Below, in pieces: positions 7,135-11,594 of a stretch of DNA of 11,594 bases. Positions within the stretch are counted from its first letter, which is position 1. Every line of letters starts with the position of its first letter. The stretch lies in assembly GCA_013205335.1 (NCBI GenBank), contig JABMNB010000126.1:1-11594 (forward strand). The letters are read 5' to 3'. The position numbers were made by a program, and so were the translations under genes. The notes beneath the pieces are model-generated. The model was given only the letters and a program-made list of their open reading frames with translations, made no database searches and was not told the DNA's origin. The stretch is from Rhodospirillales bacterium. Lineage in GTDB: Bacteria > Pseudomonadota > Alphaproteobacteria > Reyranellales > Reyranellaceae.

Positions 7135-8166
7135 ATGAGTGCCGAAGCCAGCCCCCAGATGCCACGTGCCGAAACTGGCCGTAGACGCCGTGGCGCGTGG
7201 GCCGTGCTTGCCGTTCTGGCGGGACTCGTCGCCGGCCTCTTGCTCACCGAAGGGCTGACCCGCCTCTTCTTCCCCGCCTTCGATCCGTCCGGCCGGTTCG
7301 AATTCACCTTTCCCGTAGGTCCGCTGGTTCTCGGCCAGCCGGGTGCCGATGCCCGCCAGATCAAGAATACCGGCGATTATGACGTGTCCGTCCACATCAA
7401 TTCACACGGACTGCGCGACGCCAACGATGTGGCGACGGCGCGCTCCGATGACATTCTCGTCGTTGGCGATTCCTTCACCTGGGGTTGGGGCGTGGAAGCC
7501 CAGCACCGCTTCTCCGACCAGCTCCAGATCCTCAGCGGCCGGCGGACCTTCAACCTGTCGACCCCCACGGACATCGACGGTTACGCAGCCCTCCTCGCCT
7601 ACGCAAAAACGCTTGGGTCGAGGGCCGGGCGCGTCGTCATCGCCGTATGCATGGAGAACGACCTCCACCTCTACGGACGCACGCGGCAAGGCGAGCCGCC
7701 GCCGGGCGATACAGCGCCGGCGCTCAAGGAATGGCTTTCGAGCCATTCAGCCCTCTTCCTCCTCGCCGTCACGGCCGTTCAGCAGACGCCGTGGCTGCGG
7801 GACATCGCGGTGAAGGCTGGCCTGATCGTGCCCAATCTCGAAGGCATCGCCAAGAACGAGTACGATCCCGCGTTCATCGAAGCATCGGCCAACAGGCTCC
7901 AGGCCATCGCGGAGCGCTATCGCACGCTCGTCGTCCTCATCCCCTCGCGCGCCCTCTGGGTCGGCAACAGCCGCGCCGTCGAAGATCGCGTCCATACCGC
8001 CTTCATGGTCGCCCTCCAGCGACGCGGCATCGACGTGCTGGACCTGCAGCCGCTCCTGGAGGCACAAGGGGCCCCGCTTTCCTATCATTTCGCCAACGAC
8101 GGCCACTGGAATGCCCGCGGTCATGCCCTTGCCGCCCGCGCCATCAGCCAGCATCTCGCCCGCTAA
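7135..8166 (+). CDS. Membrane-anchored SGNH/GDSL hydrolase family protein
   Basis: The product has 343 residues. An arginine-rich stretch (residues 16-19) precedes one hydrophobic segment (about 21-37), which suggests an N-in anchor with the rest in the periplasm. The SGNH blocks can be placed: VVGDSFTWGWGV with Ser113 as nucleophile, ENDLHLYG with Asn175 as a candidate oxyanion-hole residue, and the C-terminal NDGHWNARGH with Asp322 and His324. These are the marks of esterases, lipases and acyl- or acetyl-transfer/hydrolysis enzymes, including those acting on polysaccharide acetyl groups. The start is uncertain: a TTG at 7129 and ATGs at 7135 and 7159 are in frame, and none has a good ribosome-binding site. 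All keep the membrane segment. It is the first gene of a three-gene run, 13 nt before the iron-sulfur GMC dehydrogenase, and is divergent from the Baeyer-Villiger-type monooxygenase. Hydrolysis of an ester made by that pathway is possible but unproven. Confidence 0.8.
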   Translation: MSAEASPQMPRAETGRRRRGAWAVLAVLAGLVAGLLLTEGLTRLFFPAFDPSGRFEFTFPVGPLVLGQPGADARQIKNTGDYDVSVHINSHGLRDANDVATARSDDILVVGDSFTWGWGVEAQHRFSDQLQILSGRRTFNLSTPTDIDGYAALLAYAKTLGSRAGRVVIAVCMENDLHLYGRTRQGEPPPGDTAPALKEWLSSHSALFLLAVTAVQQTPWLRDIAVKAGLIVPNLEGIAKNEYDPAFIEASANRLQAIAERYRTLVVLIPSRALWVGNSRAVEDRVHTAFMVALQRRGIDVLDLQPLLEAQGAPLSYHFANDGHWNARGHALAARAISQHLAR

Positions 8167-8179
8167 CGGAAGAACGCCC

Positions 8180-9784
8180 ATGCACGACAAGGTCGACGTC
8201 CTGATTATCGGTTCCGGCGCCTCGGGAGCGGCAGTGGCCTGGAGCCTGGCCGACACGAAGATGCGCATCCTCTGCCTCGAACAGGGCGACTGGGTGAAGC
8301 CGACGGACTATCCGACCAACGGCCGGGACTGGGAGGCCCGCCTGTTCGGCGACTTCGCCATCAACCCGAACCGGCGGGCCCGCGAGACCGACTATCCGAT
8401 CAACAACGGCACTTCGCCGATCCAGGTCGTGAACTTCAACGGCGTCGGCGGCAGCACCATCATGTACACCGCGCACTACCCGCGCCTCCATCCGTCGGAC
8501 TTCAGGGTGAAGACGCTCGACGGCGTGGCCGACGACTGGCCCGTCGACTACGCCACGCTGGAGTCGTTCTTTGCCGAGAACGACCGCATGACGGGCGTCG
8601 CGGGCCTCGCGGGCGACCCGGCCTACCCGCATCACGTGCTGCCGATGCCGCCGCTGCCGCTCGGCAAGACCGGCAAGCGCTTCGGCGAGGCGATGAACAG
8701 GTTGGGCTGGCATTGGTGGCCCTCGGACTCCGCGATCGCCACGACCGAGTATGACGGCCGCGCGCCCTGCATCAATCTCGGTCACTGCACGCCGGGTTGC
8801 GCACAAGGCGCCAAGGGCAGCACCGACGTCACCTACTGGCCGCACGCGCTCCGGGCCGGCGTCGAGCTGCGCACGCGCGCCCGGGTGCGCGAGGTCACGG
8901 TCGGCCCCGACGGTCTCGCCAGCGGCGCGATCTACTACGACGCCGAGGGGAAGGAGCATTTTCAGCCGGCCGAGATGGTCATCGTGGCCTGCAACGGCAT
9001 CGGCACGCCGCGTCTCATGCTCAATTCGCAATCGGGAAAGTTTCCCAACGGGATAGCCAATTCGAGCGGCCTCGTGGGCAGGAACCTGATGTTCCACCCG
9101 TTCGCCCACACCTACGGCTATGTCGACGAGCCGATCGACGGCAACACCGGCGCCCAGCTCTCGCTGTGGAGCCAGGAGTTCTACGAGACCGACAAGGACC
9201 GTGGCTTCCTGCGCGGCTACACGCTGCAGCTCCATCGCGGCGCCGGCATGATCGTCGACGCGATCGCCAACACCGCGCGCGGCTTCCTGCCGTGGGGCGA
9301 GGCGCATCACGACGTCTATCGCACCATCTTCAACCGCAAGCTCGGCCTCTCGGCGATCTGCGAGGACCTGCCCGAAGAGCACAACAGGGTCACGCTCGAT
9401 CCCGTGCTGAAGGATAGCAACGGCATTCCCGCACCGAAGATCGACTACACGTTGAGCGACAACACGAATAAGATGATCGCCCACGGCGTCGCGCGCTCGA
9501 AGGAGATACTCGAAGCGGCTGGCGCGAAGAATATCGGGGGCGAGGCGCCGATGCTCAATGCCGGCTGGCACCTGATGGGCACGGCCCGCATGGGCACCGA
9601 CCCCGAGCGTTCCGTGGTCAACGAATGGGGCCGCAGCCACGACGTGAAGAACCTCTTCATCGTCGATGGCAGCATCTGGGTCACTTCCGGCGGCGTGAAT
9701 CCGACCTCGACCATCCAGGCGCTGGCGCTCTACATCGCCGACAGCATCAAGCAGCGCCTCGCCAACGCCACGCTCTTCGACTGA
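8180..9784 (+). CDS. GMC family dehydrogenase with predicted [3Fe-4S] cluster motif
   Basis: This 534-residue FAD enzyme has the dinucleotide motif GSGASG at residues 11-16. The catalytic pair of the GMC fold is at the C-terminus: His464 in WHLMGTARMG and Asn507 in GGVNPTST. Between them, APCINLGHCTPGCAQGAKGS supplies Cys197, Cys203 and Cys207 with CX5CX3C spacing. The same spacing holds the [3Fe-4S] cluster in the catalytic subunit of bacterial FAD-glucose dehydrogenase and its relatives, so an intramolecular electron-transfer cluster is likely. Such enzymes oxidise sugars, sugar acids or alcohols and pass electrons out rather than to oxygen. The frame is open upstream to 8111, but the ATG at 8180 is preferred: GGAAG at 8168-8172 lies 7 nt before it, and the FAD-binding strand follows at once. 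It has no signal peptide. The small partner gene follows 11 nt downstream. The substrate is unknown. Confidence 0.92.
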   Translation: MHDKVDVLIIGSGASGAAVAWSLADTKMRILCLEQGDWVKPTDYPTNGRDWEARLFGDFAINPNRRARETDYPINNGTSPIQVVNFNGVGGSTIMYTAHYPRLHPSDFRVKTLDGVADDWPVDYATLESFFAENDRMTGVAGLAGDPAYPHHVLPMPPLPLGKTGKRFGEAMNRLGWHWWPSDSAIATTEYDGRAPCINLGHCTPGCAQGAKGSTDVTYWPHALRAGVELRTRARVREVTVGPDGLASGAIYYDAEGKEHFQPAEMVIVACNGIGTPRLMLNSQSGKFPNGIANSSGLVGRNLMFHPFAHTYGYVDEPIDGNTGAQLSLWSQEFYETDKDRGFLRGYTLQLHRGAGMIVDAIANTARGFLPWGEAHHDVYRTIFNRKLGLSAICEDLPEEHNRVTLDPVLKDSNGIPAPKIDYTLSDNTNKMIAHGVARSKEILEAAGAKNIGGEAPMLNAGWHLMGTARMGTDPERSVVNEWGRSHDVKNLFIVDGSIWVTSGGVNPTSTIQALALYIADSIKQRLANATLFD

Positions 9785-9795
9785 GACCGATCGAC

Positions 9796-10239
9796 ATGAC
9801 CCACGGAACCCTGACAGACTCCGAAGCGCGCGACCTGCGCATCCTGGCCGGTATCATGATCCCCGCCAGCAGCGCCCATGGCGTGCCCGGGGCCGACGAC
9901 GAATTGATCTTCGCCGATATCCTGAAGAACCTGGAACGCGACACGGCCGACGCTCAGACGGCGCTCAGGCACCTGGCGCAGCTGGCCGGCGGCGCGTTCG
10001 CCGACCTCGCGCCGGACCATCGCACCGAGGTGGCCATTCGCTTCAAGCAGGAAGGCGGAGCCCCGCTCTTTGCCCTCAATCGCGTTGTGTTGCTCTGCTA
10101 CTACCGCGACGACCGCGTGATGCGCTCACTCGGCCAAGAGCCGCGCTCGCCCTTTCCCAAGGGCCATGTCGTCGAACAGGGCGACTGGTCCCTGCTCGAC
10201 CCGGTGAAGAAGCGCCCGCCGATGTGGCGGCGCGCCTGA
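9796..10239 (+). CDS. Gluconate 2-dehydrogenase subunit 3-like small subunit of the GMC dehydrogenase
   Basis: The product has 147 residues. The N-terminal part (ILAGIMIPASSAHGVPGADD, residues 16-35) resembles the start of the mature domain of gluconate 2-dehydrogenase subunit 3 family proteins. The C-terminal part (YYRDDRVMRSLGQEPRSPFP and PVKKRPPMWR) is of the type found in small proteins encoded beside GMC dehydrogenases. In characterised complexes this subunit stabilises the flavoprotein and carries the Tat signal that exports the pair. Here the protein starts directly with MTHGTLTDSEARD and has no twin arginine or hydrophobic stretch. Extending the frame upstream into the GMC gene reveals none either, so the complex is predicted to stay in the cytoplasm. 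The ribosome-binding site is weak (GAGACC). It is the last gene of the run and converges on the lipoprotein gene with 9 nt between the stops. The family assignment is by recall of motif style, so moderate confidence. Confidence 0.75.
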   Translation: MTHGTLTDSEARDLRILAGIMIPASSAHGVPGADDELIFADILKNLERDTADAQTALRHLAQLAGGAFADLAPDHRTEVAIRFKQEGGAPLFALNRVVLLCYYRDDRVMRSLGQEPRSPFPKGHVVEQGDWSLLDPVKKRPPMWRRA

Positions 10240-10248
10240 CGCCGACTG

Positions 10249-10608
10249 TCAACCCTGGCCGCGCGCCCTCAGCACGTAGCCCATCGCCCGGAAGCTCGAA
10301 TCCCGCTGGATCGCCGCGGTGATCCGCGGATCGCCATAGGGATTGCTGAGCGCATTGAGCGCATCGGTCTGGGTCTGGCAGGACGCCGCCGCTGTCGCTG
10401 CGAGCGATTGGGCGCTGGCGCCGTTGTCGTCGGCCAGGTGGACATTCGCGGCCAGGCAGTTTTCACGCGCCTCGAAAGCCGCGTCGATGCTCTTCATGAG
10501 GTTGGGATCCGACAGGCCGGCCCCCCGCAGCGAAGTCGCCGCCTCGCACCCGCCCAGCAGCAACGGGAGCAGCACGAGGGCCGTTTGCAGGGAAGTCCTG
10601 GTCACCAT
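10249..10608 (-). CDS. Small predicted lipoprotein of unknown function
   Basis: The product has 119 residues. A short basic N-terminus and a leucine-rich stretch end in the lipobox LGGC, with Cys21 as the lipidated residue. The next residue is Glu rather than Asp, which by the usual rule points to the outer membrane. The mature part is alanine-rich and probably helical, with two further cysteines (Cys51, Cys77) that could pair, and ends in a basic RARGQG tail. I do not recognise the family. An ATG 12 codons upstream (10644) is in frame, but the one at 10608 is preferred: GGAAG lies 8 nt before it and it gives a normal lipoprotein signal length. It is convergent with the small-subunit gene and sits 83 nt downstream of the acyl-CoA dehydrogenase stop, beyond a hairpin, so it is probably transcribed separately. 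No functional link to its neighbours is evident. Confidence 0.75.
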   Translation of the reverse strand: MVTRTSLQTALVLLPLLLGGCEAATSLRGAGLSDPNLMKSIDAAFEARENCLAANVHLADDNGASAQSLAATAAASCQTQTDALNALSNPYGDPRITAAIQRDSSFRAMGYVLRARGQG

Positions 10609-10653
10609 TATCCGATCTTCCAGTCTCGTCTTCGCACGCAACAAAATGACGGC

Positions 10654-10679
10654 GGACCCGGCCTGTCAAGGCCGGGTCC
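10654..10679 (-). terminator. Candidate terminator hairpin downstream of the acyl-CoA dehydrogenase gene
   Basis: This is a perfect 11-bp GC-rich inverted repeat (GGACCCGGCCT / AGGCCGGGTCC) with a 4-nt loop, starting 12 nt past the stop of the minus-strand acyl-CoA dehydrogenase gene. On the minus strand it is followed within a few bases by a short T-run (ATTTTG), weaker than a textbook intrinsic terminator. The stem could also be one copy of a dispersed palindromic repeat that serves as a transcript end. Confidence 0.6.
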
Positions 10680-10691
10680 CGATCCAGTATT

Positions 10692-11594
10692 CTAGTGCCG
10701 GCTCATTTCGGCGCGGCCCACCACCATGTGATGCACTTCGTCCGGTCCGTCGGCGAACCTGAGGTGCCGCTGGTTGACGTACATCTCGCTGAGCGGCGAC
10801 CACTGGGAGAGGCCGGTGGCGCCGTGGATCTGCATTGCCTGGTCGATGATGGTGCAGACCTTCTCCGGCACCATCGCCTTGACCATGCTGACCCAGATGC
10901 GCGCATCGCGGTTGCCCAGCACGTCCATCGCCTTGGCAGCCTTCAGCACCATGAGCCGCATCGCCTCGATCTCGATGCGCGCCCGGCTGACCAGCTCGAG
11001 GTTCTTGCCGAGCTGGATGAGCGGCTTGCCGAAGGCGGTGCGGGTGGACCCGCGCTTGACCATCAGCTCGATGGCCTTCTCGGCCGCGCCGATCGAGCGC
11101 ATGCAGTGATGGATGCGGCCGGGGCCAAGGCGGACCTGGCTGATCTCGAAGCCACGGCCCTCGCCCAGCAGGATGTTCTCGGCAGGCACCCGGCAGTTGT
11201 TGAACTTGAGATGCATGTGGCCGCGCGGCGCATGGTCGTGGCCGAACACGGTCATCGGGCCCACGATCTCGAGGCCGGGCGTGCCCATCGGCACGAGGAT
11301 CTGCGACTGCTGGAACTGCGGCGAGGCGTCGGGGCTGGTCTTGACCATCACGATCATGATCTTGCAGCGCGGGTCGCCGGCGCCGGAGATGTAATACTTC
11401 TCGCCGTTGATCACCCATTCGTTGCCGACCAGCTCGGCGCGCGTCGTGATGTTCTTGGCATCCGAGGAGGCCACGCCCGGCTCCGTCATCGCATAGGCCG
11501 AACGGATCTCGCCGTTCAGCAGCGGCTTCAGCCACTTCTCCTTCTGCTCGGCCGTGCCGACTTTCTCGAGCACTTCCATGTTGCCGGTGTCGGG
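10692..11594 (-). CDS. Acyl-CoA dehydrogenase family protein (ACAD10/11-like), N-terminus outside window
   Basis: The gene runs off the right edge; 300 C-terminal residues are visible, beginning PDTGNMEVL and ending in EMSRH. The FAD enzymes of this family desaturate acyl-CoA thioesters at the alpha-beta position and pass electrons to ETF. Visible landmarks are YAMTEPGVASSDA (the flavin- and substrate-contacting middle strand), the beta domain, the RTAFGKPL segment, QIHGATGLSQ near the flavin, and the C-terminal RFADGPDEVHH. The wording of GNMEVL and MTEPGVASSDA is closest to the ACAD10/11-type subgroup. In RFADGPDEV the position of the MCAD catalytic Glu (YEGT) is taken by Asp, which seems to be a trait of this subgroup rather than a defect. 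An N-terminal kinase-like domain, as in some ACAD10/11 proteins, cannot be judged. The gene lies upstream of the lipoprotein gene on the same strand, with a hairpin between them. Confidence 0.93.
   Translation of the reverse strand, partial: PDTGNMEVLEKVGTAEQKEKWLKPLLNGEIRSAYAMTEPGVASSDAKNITTRAELVGNEWVINGEKYYISGAGDPRCKIMIVMVKTSPDASPQFQQSQILVPMGTPGLEIVGPMTVFGHDHAPRGHMHLKFNNCRVPAENILLGEGRGFEISQVRLGPGRIHHCMRSIGAAEKAIELMVKRGSTRTAFGKPLIQLGKNLELVSRARIEIEAMRLMVLKAAKAMDVLGNRDARIWVSMVKAMVPEKVCTIIDQAMQIHGATGLSQWSPLSEMYVNQRHLRFADGPDEVHHMVVGRAEMSRH

Noticed and set aside
7087..7395. Upstream extension of the monooxygenase frame by 103 codons
   Set aside because: It would overlap the divergent SGNH gene. 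The extra sequence is low complexity, and the start at 7086 gives the normal family N-terminus.
8144..9640. Long minus-strand open frame of 498 codons opposite the second GMC dehydrogenase
   Set aside because: It is antisense to a gene with intact FAD, cysteine and catalytic motifs, and its translation is of the same biased composition as the other shadows.
1..9784. The two GMC oxidoreductases as a tandem duplication
   Set aside because: They differ in the cysteine motif, the C-terminal catalytic block wording and partner genes, so they belong to different subfamilies.

Overview
The window is high-GC chromosomal DNA with densely packed metabolic genes. Its codon use, short intergenic gaps and gene families (orphan Bug-type solute receptor, MHS-type transporter, flavin monooxygenase, FAD-linked GMC dehydrogenases, ACAD10/11-like acyl-CoA dehydrogenase) suggest a metabolically versatile alphaproteobacterium of the Reyranella/Rhodospirillales/Bradyrhizobium kind. 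The lineage is inferred from style only, because no phylogenetic marker gene is present. No rRNA, tRNA, CRISPR array, phage or insertion sequence was seen.

Layout. (1) Positions 1-4171, plus strand: a tight four-gene run with junctions of 11 nt, 9-12 nt and an ATGA overlap. It holds the 3' part of a choline-dehydrogenase-like GMC oxidoreductase, an NHL-repeat beta-propeller protein, a D-2-hydroxyacid dehydrogenase and a Bug/TctC-type periplasmic solute-binding protein. (2) Positions 4190-7086, minus strand: an MHS-family MFS transporter and a Baeyer-Villiger-type flavin monooxygenase, separated by a 149-nt gap that carries a diverged 28-bp inverted repeat. (3) Positions 7135-10239, plus strand, divergent from the monooxygenase across only 48 nt: a membrane-anchored SGNH hydrolase, a GMC dehydrogenase with a CX5CX3C iron-sulfur motif, and a small gluconate-2-dehydrogenase subunit-3-like protein, with gaps of 13 and 11 nt. 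(4) Positions 10249-11594, minus strand: a small lipoprotein of unknown function and the C-terminal part of an acyl-CoA dehydrogenase, which is followed by a strong hairpin.

How the genes may work together. The first run looks like uptake and oxidation of a small organic acid or alcohol: a receptor plus two dehydrogenases. The second and third blocks contain the enzyme classes of a ketone-to-ester-to-alcohol-plus-acid route: a monooxygenase, an esterase-fold protein, an alcohol-type dehydrogenase and a nearby acyl-CoA dehydrogenase. This is an inference from gene order and family. The predicted locations conflict in part, because the monooxygenase is cytosolic while the SGNH domain should face the periplasm. 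The most unusual single point is the predicted [3Fe-4S] GMC dehydrogenase, whose small partner lacks the Tat signal expected of this subunit and which has no cytochrome subunit nearby.
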